Source: Embiotoca jacksoni
Taxonomy: Eukaryota > Chordata > Actinopteri > Embiotocidae
Length of the DNA: 64,000 bases
Direction of reading: 5' to 3'
Assembly: GCA_022577435.1 (NCBI GenBank)
Contig: JAKOON010000021.1
Location: 1,924,501-1,988,500, forward strand
This document shows, piece by piece, positions 12,072-24,000 of this stretch (within the stretch, counting starts at the first letter, position 1; the number at the start of each line of letters is the position of its first letter). The position numbers were made by a program, and so were the translations under genes. Below the pieces are notes generated by a model. It worked only from the letters and a program-made list of their open reading frames with translations. It was not told the DNA's origin and ran no database searches.

Positions 12072-15000
12072 TCAGAGAACAGGAGCCGATCGGGAAGCGT
12101 CACAAATTTGGAGGGACTTCCAGTTTGTGCCTTCGTTGTCATGGCCGGGACACATGGCTTGAAGTAGAGTGTCGGTGAAGGTCCCAGCGCAGAAACAGTG
12201 GAGGGGCGTCATGGTATCAGCTCCCAGGAAGCACACCAAACCCCCGGGGAAGCTGCAGTACACCCCGATACGAGTGAACTGTCTTCCCGCCAGCAAAGGC
12301 AGGTCGTGCTGAACACCACCGTGCCACGCGGCGTAGCCTCCATTAAAGTATTCCACGCACCAAGACTCTTTTCCTCGGCCCAGCCAGCAGTCCTCCTCGC
12401 AGCCGCTGCGTGGGATGCTGGGGTAGGTGACCCCCAGCTCCCAGTAGGTTTTCCCGCTCACCTCCACCTCCCAGTACTGGCGGCCTTTGCTGAAGCCCCG
12501 CTGGCTGACTACATTCAGAGTGGTGTCAAAGCGGAAGGGAGTCTCCGGCACGTTCTGCCAGGTGTCTGTGTACGTCACGGAGTCACCTTTGGGGGAGATG
12601 ATCAGTTTCGGGTGGGCAGTGTCAGCATCAAGGACAGCATCTGCAGCATCTGTGAAAGACAAAGCACATCAGTGTGCTGATATTTTTGCCATGTTCTCCC
12701 CACAAGGTCACGACTGAGACGAGCACTTGACATGTCCTACTTGACGGTAACTGTAACCTTTGACACACTGTGGCTCTCTCTCTTATTGTCTCCGTGTCTT
12801 TTTGTTTGAACTCACAGCTCTGAAACAGCTTTTTGGTGACAGGGACCTGGGATCTGATGAACACCAGCAGATTAACGGTAAGACTCAGCAGTTGTTCATT
12901 CTTGAACTCATCCATCTGAATCAAGTCGGGGTCAGTCAGTTTCAGTGTCTCAAAAATTCTGATACAGAACAAAAGAAGGATTAGTCCTCTCACAGATCTC
13001 CAAACAACAAGGAAGAGTTGAGGCTTAGTTTGTCAGTTTAGCTACTCGTTGAGTTATGGAACAATAGTACATCAATAAATACATGTTGGAATGCAAATAT
13101 AAAAAGACAAGCATGATAACTGTGCTACAAACACCGCTTCAAATTTTATACTTAAGTCAGAAAAAAAAGTTTGTGTTTTGAGCATGATCACATTTGATCT
13201 AAAAAGTGTCTATCAAAGATAATTGATTTGCTGCATGTTAAAAGAGGAATGTTTGGTTTTTGTAGCTACTGATCCAGTATAGTCATAGCATCAATTCGTG
13301 CCTGTACTCTACCAGTTCACACAGTTTCATGCAAAAAGGTTTAATAACAAGGTTATTTCTGAAAAATATCATCATACCTTTTTTCTGTTTCTGCATTCTG
13401 TAGAAGCTATAAAACAGAATATATAATTCGTACATTTTTATGAAATTAAGAGAATATCTTCAGGCATGCATTTAAATTGTACATGTCCTGTGAGCTGGTA
13501 TCATAACTTTGTGTTTACCTGAATGTCACTGTCTTGTGTTTTCACATCTGCACCAATGTTGGCCAGTTCCTGGTCCAGTTCCTGAGTGAGGTTGTAACAG
13601 TCCTCCATCTTCTCCTCCACCAGCTTCCCTGTGGCCTGGAGCTCTGTGTCCAGCTGGGTCAGAGTGATCCGAAGGTCCTCGTCCAGCACCCGCCTCATGT
13701 CCTCATGCTTCTTCCTGATTTTCTCCTTCACTGCATTGGTCTTTTTCTGAAGTGAAAGCACCATGAGAGGTAAGAATGTGAATTATATCATATATATATT
13801 TAAAAAAAAATTAAGAACAAAGGTATTTACAATGTCTTGAGCAACAAACAGTCAAACAATAAGTTGTTCACGCCTTTTTCGGGGATGCCAGTTTGTCTGT
13901 TGTCCCGGGAATAGGAGGAGGGGGCATGTTTTGTCCAAAACCAGAAAAATATTACATTTATTATCATATTTAACAAAGAAAAACTCAGAGGATAAACAAT
14001 GAATTATTAAGATAGTGGCGGATAAATCTTTCTGCTGCAAGACTAACTGAGTAATTCACAAATCTTTTCATCTCTTATGCACAGCATGTTAGAGAGGCCC
14101 AAAAGCGACAATCAAAGTATCTATTAAACAACACACAGGATGCAGTAAACAGAAATATGCTACTTTTATGTAAAACCAGAATTACTGCCTCGTGGTTGTG
14201 CTCCTCCGCCAACCAGTCAAGTTGTAGTCGCCATAATATCTGTCAGGACTCCATGATATTTGTAGGGAAGACTTTGAAGTAATCCTTGTATGTGTTCACA
14301 TGCTTGGCCAGTAAAGATGATTCTGAAAGAACACAATTTTCTAAAACATGGATGCTTCAAACACATCTGCGGTCAGAGAACAGGAAATCTAAGCAATCAC
14401 CAACATTTCAAGGTGAAATATCGTCACAACCTCTCCTTCTGTACCAGAGTTATGGTGCTGACTAATGGCCAGAGAAGTGTTTTTGAACATTTTAAACTCA
14501 CAGTAAAGTCGACCTTCGATTAGCATATGATATCACGAGTTGCGACCATAAATATGTTTTACGAGGGCACTGTGACCTTTGACCTTTAGCCACCGAAATC
14601 TTATCAGCGATTCCTTCAACCAAATTTAATTCAAAGACGCTCCCTCAAGGTGTTCCTGAAATATCCCATTCACAAACGGGCGGGTGAACAACCTGCCAGC
14701 ACAGAGGTATCAAAATCACTAACTTGTTTTCTTTCAGGTGAATGAGCTGCAGGAGCACAAGGACATGTTCCTCTATGTTAGCTTTAATCAATAATGCGAG
14801 CCACTGAAGAGGACGGAAACAAGTGTAAACATGATTTTATAAATCAGGCCATGCAATGTGATTCTAGGAATATGACGGTGGTCCTTGAGATGTTTTGGGA
14901 CAGTGTTCTCAGACAGTGAAAGTCACTGAACCACCTGAATCAAGATAGCTGTTTGTTGATTTAAAATGACCAAAATGTAACTCTTCTCACAAACCTTTAT

Positions 15001-15480
15001 TGAATTAAACTATTGATCAAAGTCATCAGTTTCCACCATGTGCTGCCAGCCTGTATGATTTTGCAGGGGGCTAGCTGTTAGCCTGCAGACCGGCAGTGAC
15101 AAAACCTAAAAACCATGAACTGATGTCAGATGTCAGCAAGCAATTTGTCTTGCATTGTAATTCTGCTGGAAACCAAACACATGAAAGTCAAACAGTATCA
15201 TAGACTTACTGTTATCGCCACCTGCTTAGCTGCAAGTGTCTTCATCCTGTAGGTGATGACAGATCTTTGTCTCTGCAAATATTTCTCATGTTTCAGAAGA
15301 ATTTCCTTCAAAACAAACACAGGCCGAAAACATAAAACAATAAATAGGAATGCAGGTAACCAAGAAATAATCATTTTAAAAAAAAAAAGGCAGAATGCGG
15401 TGAGTCAACAGTGTCATTGAAATTTCTTCTTCTTCTCTTCTTACGTCATTTGTGGCCTTCCCACCGACCTTAGTATTCAT
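12072..15480 (-). CDS. TRIM-like coiled-coil PRY-SPRY (B30.2) protein without RING or B-box, 366 aa
   Basis: Coding exons on the minus strand: 15480-15445, 15305-15210, 13746-13519, 13397-13378, 12958-12816, 12649-12072 (stop at 12074-12072). All six keep frame with GT-AG junctions (1101 nt). Residues about 13-120 are charged and heptad-like (for example KIRKKHEDMRRVLDEDL and YNLTQELDQEL), as in TRIM coiled coils. The very short 20-nt fourth exon is also typical of class IV TRIM genes. Residues about 175-366 form a PRY-SPRY domain: HPKLIISP (PRY), WEVEV, WELGVTYPSIPR, SWCVEYFNGGYAAWHGG and RIGVYCSFPGGLVCFLG. PRY-SPRY domains bind proteins or peptides. RING and B-box are absent, and a TATA box 60-67 bp before the ATG argues that no N-terminal exons are missing. 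I cannot assign an orthologue. It could be a decayed TRIM, a regulatory relative of TRIM ligases, or another B30.2 protein. It is not part of the human neighbourhood as I remember it. Confidence 0.85.
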
Positions 15481-15539
15481 TTTCTGTCCAAAAGTGCAGA
15501 TTAAACTCCACTAACCAGTGACAGCCCAGCCACACGGGC

Positions 15540-15547
15540 TTTTTATA
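15540..15547 (-). promoter_or_regulatory. TATA box of the PRY-SPRY gene
   Basis: The minus strand reads TATAAAAA, 60 bp before the ATG at 15480. That places transcription start near 15510-15515 and leaves a 5' UTR of about 30-35 nt. Confidence 0.6.
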
Positions 15548-15830
15548 AGCCTGTCACAGAGGTGAAGACTTTGTCATCAGGGAGGGGGAGAACAGGGTGA
15601 ATATCAGCCACCCACTGCCTCTACTGTCCTGGTGCTCTTCCAAGCATGTGCCTTGTTTTATTTATTATAGACCGTAAATCTAAATTTTGAAAACACGCAA
15701 AAGGTCTCAGGCAGAGAAAGGACAACACATGGGCAAATTGTCTGACTAGTGGAGGACTTACAGTATTTCATGTCCTACTAAACATGAAGCCCATAAGAAA
15801 GCTATAAATACTAGCCTGACACTGACCTTG

Positions 15831-15831
<1 letters not shown>

Positions 15832-15912
<81 letters not shown>
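15832..15912 (+). repeat. (TG)n microsatellite, about 80 bp
   Basis: An uninterrupted TG run upstream of the PRY-SPRY gene, in the divergent spacer shared with plekhs1. Confidence 0.97.
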
Positions 15913-15913
<1 letters not shown>

Positions 15914-16339
15914 CTCGTGACCCACATGCACATTTGAAGGAGTTTGTGACGTTTTCGAGACCTGGGTGGTACTTTAAAGCTCACAGACAACCCATATATG
16001 GCAATTTTTCATAGTATCAAGTGCATGTGAGTGTCTGTTGTGTCCTCACCCTGAGAAAGTTAAATCAGTCTAGCTGATGCCTATTTAGCACCAGACAAGA
16101 TGCTCCAACTTGAACTGCAGTCTGAAAACAAACTGCTGATGTGTGTCACCACACCAAAGTCCAATTGAAAATCAGATACATTTAAAGAAACAGTTTTTCT
16201 TCATGTTTACTAACTTCCAAGTTTACTTCATCAACTCCTCATTTACGCCTTGGTTTACGTTCCCATTTCCTGATTTAGGTAGAAAGAAACAAGTAAAACA
16301 AGTAGTAAATAGGGAAACAGAAAGTTAACCACTAAATAT

Positions 16340-16545
16340 ATGGGTGACTATGAGGGAAATGGAAGTAAACCACGAAACGACAAGGAAAGGAAACAAGGAA
16401 ACGGAACAGGGTAACAAGGAAAGGAAAGGAAACTAGGAAATAAGGAAACAAAACAAAGAGACAAGAAAAGGAAAATAGGAAGTGAAACAATGACACAAGG
16501 ACATGAAATAATGGAAACAAGGAAATGACATAAGGAAACAAGGAT
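16340..16545 (+). repeat. degenerate purine-rich repeat (GGAAACAAGGAAA type)
   Basis: About 200 bp almost free of pyrimidines on the plus strand, built from variants of AAGGAAACA. A matching pyrimidine tract occurs at 17217-17290, so the two could pair as arms around the minisatellite block. Confidence 0.75.
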
Positions 16546-16559
16546 AGGAGGCTGACATG

Positions 16560-16900
16560 AGTCTGTCAGACAAAGCCCAGCCAGAGTCACTGGAGCTGGA
16601 GGAGAAGGAAGAAGAGAGCAGGCTGGATGGAACTCCATCCAGCTCTCCTTTTCCTCTCTTCCCGGGCTCCAGCCACTCTGACTGGGCTTTCTCCGAGGGT
16701 CCTGGCTGGGGTCCTGGCTGGAGCTCCAGCCAGCCTGCGCTCTTTTTTCCTCTCCCCGGGCTCCAGACACTCTGGCTGGGCTCTCTCTCTAGCAGCCTGC
16801 GGGGCTCTGGCTGGGTGTGACGGAGCTCCATCCAGCCTGCTCTCCTTTGATTTCTTCTTCACAGGGTCCTGGGGCTCTCTCTGGCTGGGTCTTTTCAAAG
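16560..16900. repeat. GC-rich tandem repeat, period about 90-100 bp
   Basis: A recurring word, GGAGCTCCATCCAGCCTGC and variants, begins near 16628, 16720 and 16822. Each copy is followed by a C/T-rich stretch and a GGGCTCCAG word. Long open frames on both strands follow from the repeat and carry no recognisable protein motif, so I do not call a gene here. Confidence 0.6.
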
Positions 16901-16949
16901 TGCCAGAGTGCCTGAAATTTTTTCAAAGTGACAACATTGCTCTATTCCT

Positions 16950-17155
16950 CTGGAGCTCCATCTGGGCTTTCTGCTCCCTCTACTAGAGTTCTACCTGGGT
17001 TTTCTGCTCCTTCTCCTAGGGCACCTGGGCTTTTTCACCCTGCCTCTACAGCTCCACTGGGCTCCCTGCTCCTTCCTCTGGAGCTCTGCCTGGGCTTTCT
17101 GCTCCTTCCACCAGGGCTCCACCTGGTCTTTCTCCTCCTGCTACTGGAGCTCTGA
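16950..17155. repeat. 33-bp minisatellite, about six units
   Basis: Units of the form CTGGAGCTCCATCTGGGC followed by TTTCTGCTCCTTCTA recur about every 33 bp. Because 33 is a multiple of three, the reading frame stays open and yields a Leu/Pro/Phe-rich pseudo-repeat. I take that as a by-product of the repeat. Confidence 0.7.
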
Positions 17156-17195
17156 CCCTCAAGGAACGAAACAAACAAAATGAAACAAGGAAACG

Positions 17196-17242
17196 AAACA
17201 AGGAAAGGACATAAGGTTGTGCCTCATTTCCTTTCCTTGTTT
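17196..17242. repeat. perfect 14-bp inverted repeat
   Basis: AAACAAGGAAAGGA at 17196-17209 is the exact complement of TCCTTTCCTTGTTT at 17229-17242, with a 19-base loop. It lies at the switch from purine-rich to pyrimidine-rich sequence. Confidence 0.85.
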
Positions 17243-17559
17243 CTTTGTGTCCTTTCCTCCTTTCCTTGGATCATTGTCTCCTTTCATTGTTTTCCGCTGT
17301 TATCTGTTTTGACGTTTTTATAACACGTGATATAAAGGAGATGTCGCAGTAATTGTTTTATGCCAAGAATGATACACTTGTTATCCATCTGTTTTAGTTC
17401 AGCCATGACAATCTCTTGGAGTTGTGACATATTAGCCTGTTGTGTTATTTCTTATAATGTCAAAAATAAAAAAGAGTGAATATGTTCCCATTTTTTTCAG
17501 GGGATATGAGGTCCCAAAAGAACTCCGCCTCGCATTCTAACAACAGAGCAGTCAGACAT

Positions 17560-17675
17560 TAAGGAAGATTGAACCGAGGAACCAGAAACTCCAGTTTCTA
17601 TCTTGCTGCTGTTTTCCTGACACTAAACACAACCAGCTTCCTCGTGTGGCAACATTTGGTGCTCAAGAGAGCGAG
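17560..17675 (+). other. plekhs1: candidate 5' non-coding exon of plekhs1
   Basis: The stretch ends at a good donor, GCGAG followed by GTGAGC (GT at 17676). The acceptor TTTTAG ends at 18037, 13 bp before the plekhs1 ATG, so at least one upstream exon is required. The exon start is unknown. Confidence 0.3.
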
Positions 17676-18050
17676 GTGAGCAGAATCTCTGAACAGGTGC
17701 TCCACTGGTAAGAATATTATGATTTTGTTTTATTGGAATTTCCCTAATTGTTTATCTGTGATGTGACACAGAATTGAAAGTGTATCCACCAGCAAGTGTG
17801 TATCAAATTGTGTTTTAATGTTATTATTATTATCAAAAGGGTCTTTACATGCTTATTATTTGATTAACAATAAGTCTGAGGATTATTTTTGCAGCGTTAA
17901 AATTCCTGCACCTGTAACTTAACACGGCTTTTGTTTGGGAATGAGTCTATTTTTAAACCGACATTGTTTAAAAGGTTAAAACTATGTTTATGCTGTTTTG
18001 AAGCGACACAGACTGATAGATGTCTATTTTCTTTTAGGTGTGGTGTCACG

Positions 18051-21000
18051 ATGCCTAAAAGCCAGAAGAGTACAGGTAGTGTATCACATCTAGAAAATCG
18101 GATTTATGGTTTGATTTTTGGTGCTTGTGGGTATTTACTGGTATCTTAATACTGTGTACGGTGTGTCAGAAAACCTGTTTATTAACAGCTGATCTCATCA
18201 AGACACACTCGTTGATAGTTTTAAGGGGAATTTCATCAATCAAGCCTTTTTTCCGACTAAGTTACTTTCCATTCTTGATTACATGTTTCGTCTCCACCAT
18301 AAATACTTTGCTGGGTTTCCCAATAAACAATAACGTGCAAATAAAGTTGTAGATTTCTGTAAATAAAAACAAGGATCACGAAACAATAGGCTTTTCTTTT
18401 TTCCTCAGGCATTAATGCGGTGTTCTACAAACTAGCCTCAGATACGACTGAAATAAGATCTGGATACCTGCATAAATCTCCTCCCCTAAGCCGGTTCAGC
18501 ACAGAGGTAAAAGACGTAGCTCAATGGGTGCAATGTATGAAATCTCTTTGTAGGTTTTGTTTTTATTACTACATACCATTATTTATTTGATCATGTTTCA
18601 CTTGCAGAAATCATGGAAGAAGCGTTTTTTTGTCCTGTTCAAAATCAGTGAGCAGGACCATCAGCTCATGTACTTCAAGAGCCCAGAAGAAAAGGACAAG
18701 CCACTCGGAGTCATCAACCTGTCCCAGTATGTTCTCTTTTAAGAGTCACCTCTAACTATACAAATCATTTGCAATATATACCGATATTTTCTTCCCAATA
18801 CAATACATCAAAACCATGAATTATTTAATGACTAATCTGATGCATTGATGCAAAGAATATAAATGACACGATGCAACGTCTGTCTACTGTATTCCTCCAT
18901 CAGTATCTCACTGTTGCGTGTGAGCCCTCAAGATCACCAGAAATGGGGATGGATCCAGAAGAACTTAAAATGCTCCCCCTCCTGTGTGCTCCACATCCGG
19001 GCCAATGGCCGGGACTACTTCCTCATCGGGGAGAGCTGGTCAGTCTCGTGGTTTTTACAGGCTGAGATTGAATTTATAAATCCATTGCTAACTTTCAGGA
19101 ATTTTACCACACTGTACCATAAAAGTTCCAGACATACCAGACTCAGTCTGTTCATGTCTACTCTACACAGGAACTTTGATAGCTGTGCCTAAGGAGTGAT
19201 TGGTGTTGTGTTTACTGACTGTTGGAGTAAAGAAGGCTTGGATGAGCACCCAGCAACCCAAAAACCTAATCAAAAATCTCAATTCAAGGCTCCTCATCAG
19301 TCCTCTAAAATTTCATCAGTGCATTTTTCAAAATACAGTTTAATCACTTCAAGTGGCCTGAGCCGCCATTGTGTGTGTGAATGGCTGAATGGGAGGTAAA
19401 TTATAAAGGATTTTTTTTAGAGCACCAAGGTAAAAAGATGCTCAATAAGTTTACACCATAATAGCCATATTAATTCTATATATGTTTTTAAAAAGAGATT
19501 GGTTTTAAATGTATTTTTCATTAATGTGCAGGAAACAGTTCCAATTTAAAAAAAAAAAAAAAAAAAAAAAAAGATAGCATCAATCTGAAAGTCAGACCAT
19601 GGTTGAAAAAAAATTCAGGCAACAGCTGGGCGGACTCGTCCCCCTCTCGGGGCCCTCGCTGACATTTTCACAGCACCTCATAAAACACTTCCACCTGCCC
19701 TGCACACCATTTACTATTTTGGGAGTTCAAACAATCAAAAGAGAAATTATGAAGCTGCTTTCCCCTTTGTTAACAGTCTATTACCTGATAATGGCTTTGC
19801 TCGCACTAAATCACTGCTTAATGTTACTGTTTCCTCTTTATATTTGATTTTGGTATTGAATTTTAATTAAATGTGGACACCATAATTGGTGGAGTCTAAA
19901 ACTGACCTTTTTAAGTGCCTTCTTTCTGTTCTAGCGAGGAAGTGGATGGCTGGTTCTCTGCCCTGTTTGACGCAATGGAAATCCGGCCACATAAATTTCT
20001 CAGTTCAGAGGTACATTTACGTCTTACTTCTTGATCATGTTTTGCAACAGCTTGTGAGGAGAAAGCATCGCCCTCATTGCAGCCACGATGTTTACTTACC
20101 AAAGTCACTGTCACTGATAATAATGATTTGACCCTCCTATAGGACATGTCTCATGGGCAGAATATGATTGAGGTAAATGTTTAAAGTCTATTCCATTTTT
20201 CTTAGCTGCTGAACACAAACTATATTTAAGGAAAAGTTTGACATTCGGGGAAATGTGCTAGGCTCTAATCAAAGGAGCAAAAAACACTTGTCTATTATCT
20301 GTTCAAGTATTTTTTTGGTTCAGAGAAAGCAGCAGAGGCTGCAGCAAGTAAATACTCCAGGCTAATCCCCTGCAAATCAGTCATTTGTTGCCTTATCTTT
20401 GAATGGAGCCATGCCAGCTGTTTCCTCCTGTTTCCAGTCTTTGTGCCAAGCGAAGCACATTAATTAAGCGTGATCCAATAAGTTGCTTTCTCCTTCTTTC
20501 ACTGACTCTCAAAGTCCAGAATTTGTACTTTAATATGACTTTATTTCCTGTTACTGAGCTCTTCCTTCATTCTCACTCGATTTGATGCTTGGTCAAAATC
20601 CACTCAGTTGTCCCCTAGCAAATCCAACAAGCAACCACCACCTAGTTTTGTTTATCATCAGTTACCTGAAATATATTTCTTCCTGTTTAACCAGGTTATT
20701 TCATACCCTCTTATGCGGAAACAGACTTCCGTGGATCTGCTTCAAACGGTTGGTCAACAATACTGCAACTAAAGCGCTGCATGAATTTGGCAAATCTTTT
20801 ATGAATGCATGAATCCTGTCAATCGTTTGTTCTTTGTTGAGTGATTCCTTTTGTGCAGGGAAAGACACATTGTGTGTGAAACGAGAGTATATCCTCACTT
20901 TTTTCTTTCCAAATTTATTTCTCAAGCATGAACAGATTCCCATGTTAGTGCTGTTGTTGCCATCTCCTCTTTATTTCAGTACGTCTTGTGTTTTGGTTAA

Positions 21001-24000
21001 TGTGGGTTTTTTTTCAGCCAAATTCAAATCGTACTTCAACACAACTCTATGCCAAGTATAGAAAACACGTGAGCAACAGTATGGAGCTACCGTTTTTTTT
21101 TTTTCTTTTCTGTTTCAGGATTTTAATGTGTGTCTATTCAGTACAGTGTCAGAATTTTAGAACGATAAATCGTCCTCTCCCACCCAACATCTCAAATACT
21201 GTTTCACTGGATACTGTTAGATCACATCTTCTAATAGATTTTTCTTAACAAGAAAAGTAGAACCTGTCAGGGACAGTAACATGAACGGGCTGTAAGCAAC
21301 ACATACACTGCACATTTTCTTTAGGATTTTTTTTACTTCTCTACAAAGAAAACTTTATGTTATCACAATAATGTAAACAGTCATTACATAGGTATTTTAA
21401 TGTGGTTTTTTTTGTTTGTTTTTTTTCATCAGCCGACGCTGAAAATTCGGTCATTATCTGATCCATCCTCAAACGCTTTGGATAATGACACTGAAAAACC
21501 AAAGGTGCAACATCTAAACTTTTACAGAACTCATTACAGAACTGGACTTGCCTCTTGTTTTTACGGTGTGTCGTTTTGCTTTCTGATTGGCTGGCAGGAT
21601 GAAGCATATTCCAAAAGACGTGCATCTGAGCCTGTGAATATATACGACTATCCAATCGCTTTTGCAAGACCAGCAGTAAGGCCACAAGTAACAATACTAT
21701 ACTTCAGCCTACTATACTTTTGTTTCCAGTTTGTGATTATTTGTTTTGTCTTAAAAATGTCAGAAAATAGACAGAAATTGTGCTCTCCCAGAGTCCCAAG
21801 TGGACATCATGAAACGTTTTGACCAACAGTCCAAAATCAAAAGCTATTCAGTTTACTCTCATACATGACAAAGTAAAGCTTCAACTCTTTATTTTTGTAC
21901 TTACGTGCTACAGTAACTAAGAATATGACTAATTTTCCCCATTTGTTTGTCTTCCAAATGTCATGAATTAGGTCGTGGAAAATGGTGCAGTGTATGGCGA
22001 AAGCATGGAGTCACCGTGAGCATTAATTGTTGTTTCTCTTTGTCCCGGAACAAAAACACATTCCATCCACCCACACTTTATTGAACTGACGCACGTCTTA
22101 ATGGCGGCCTTTTGTGCTGCAGTATTTAATGTTGTTTGTTTGACCGCTGATTTGAATATTTATCTCTTGCAGATATGAAATTATGACGAAGGTCAAATGT
22201 GATGAACAAGCCGCTCAGGCAACGTAAGTTTTAGACTTATAGTCATCGATGGCCGAAATAATAAACAAAATTAAAAAAAAAAAAAACGTGTTTCCAAATA
22301 GTGATTAATAATTGCTGATTATTATTGAAAATGAAAGCAGACCATTATCCTGAATGCTTTCAGGGACCGTGAAGTTGAGGAGGTTAACGGGGGCACCCTG
22401 ATGAGGTCCGTCACTCAAGTCTTTAACAAACTGAAGACCCAGATTTCCCCGCTGCCCCCATTTGCTGAGGAGACGGAAGCTGAAGGCAGGTAGGTCTCAG
22501 ATAAATCGCAGTGTGGTTGTTTCCTTTTGTGACTGTGCTGTGTTTATGTCTGACGTTTCCTTTTGTCACTGGTGTCGGTACTCTTTGTGCAGCTCTTTGT
22601 GACATGTTTGTTCGGTGTCCTTGATACCAAAAACAGCTGACTCATCAGAGGTAATTGGCCTCATTGGCCCGTCCAGTTAGATTTATGACAAAAGTTATTT
22701 TTACAGCACGGAGCTGTTGACACTTCAAGATAAGAATAAAAGAAAGCCGCCATTTCAGAGCCTGTTTAGCAACTCTTGTGCTGGACTTGATGAAACATAT
22801 CTTTTCACCTCATCAAAGAGGCTGCGAAACCTGGTTATCTTTGCAGATTTGTATACAGCTGAGCCATTAACGTGTGTGTTGAGATGCAGATTTTGGATAA
22901 CGGCCTTGTATAAGCTTTACATCTTCAACATGTTGTTTGTCATGCTGTTTATTGTGGCTTGCTTGTGTGCTATGATGCTAATCCAAATAAAAAGATCAAA
23001 TAATTTAGATAATCGATCAAACTAAATATTTCTTGTTGACTCAATGTCTGCCCCCCTGCCCGTTTATGTTGTTTCTAAATTTAAAAAAAAAAGATCGGCT
23101 CAACCATAAATCGGAAAGTTTCATTTAAATGAACAAACTAATCATGTTCAGCATTTTACGTGGGGAAGAAAACAAACATTGTTTTTCTTTTCTCTTTGAA
23201 CTGTATTAACTATTTGAAAGTGACAATGTAACTTTCTCTAAAACAGCAGACACTTTGGCTGCAAGTGGTAAAACTCACCATAATAATATCTAACATCTGC
23301 CTGCATTAGCTAAAAGTAGCCACCTAAAGTCCTAATGGGTATGACTCAACTTTTCATTTAGAAAAGGAACAAAGGGCTTGTTATCCCTTAACTTATGTTG
23401 GCTTGCATAAGTGCATTTTAAAAACAAACAGCACATGGTTTCATAACCTCATCAAATTCAGTTCATTGCATCGAAGCTTGAATAAGGTCTGCCAACAGGA
23501 AGCAAAATACATTTTCTGTCTGATTGAGTTGACTCTCCCCGAAACTAATCTCGATGCAGCAAGGCTGTGAGGCCCTTACAATACTAACAAGTGTTCAGCA
23601 AGTGTTTAAATCTCACTTTGAGTCTGTGCGGCATGTCAGACCTTCTGTTTCCCAAGGAGAGCAGAGTTTACCCAATCGATTTCACCTTCGTGTTTACGAG
23701 GCCGTTGTGTTTATCACCAATACCACCGAGTATCAGTAGTTCTCGCCTGTTCCTTCTATCCGGTGCCATCATCTCCTGCAGCTCTTTGCTTTACTAATTT
23801 GATACGATAACAAACTGTGTAATAATTGTGCAGGACACACTGATTTCTGGCCAAGTGTGGTCGACCGCTGTGCGGCCACATGAAACGAACATCGTCTCTA
23901 CTCCATTTTGGCATATGGGTCGAAGGACTCCTCTCTAAAGTGCCTCTTAATTAGAATTCCTCCACAGTGATTTGGGAATTATTTGCTTCTCCCATGCTGC

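Noticed and set aside
12198..12717. Open frames on the plus strand over the PRY-SPRY exon
   Set aside because: They are shadows of the GC-rich minus-strand coding exon, with no family resemblance.
16332..17155. Several 75-140-codon frames on both strands
   Set aside because: All come from tandem repeats and purine or pyrimidine tracts whose period keeps frames open. No protein motif is present.
22717..23025. 102-codon frame with a hydrophobic stretch in a plekhs1 intron
   Set aside because: It does not connect in phase to flanking plekhs1 exons with good splice sites and lacks a family match.
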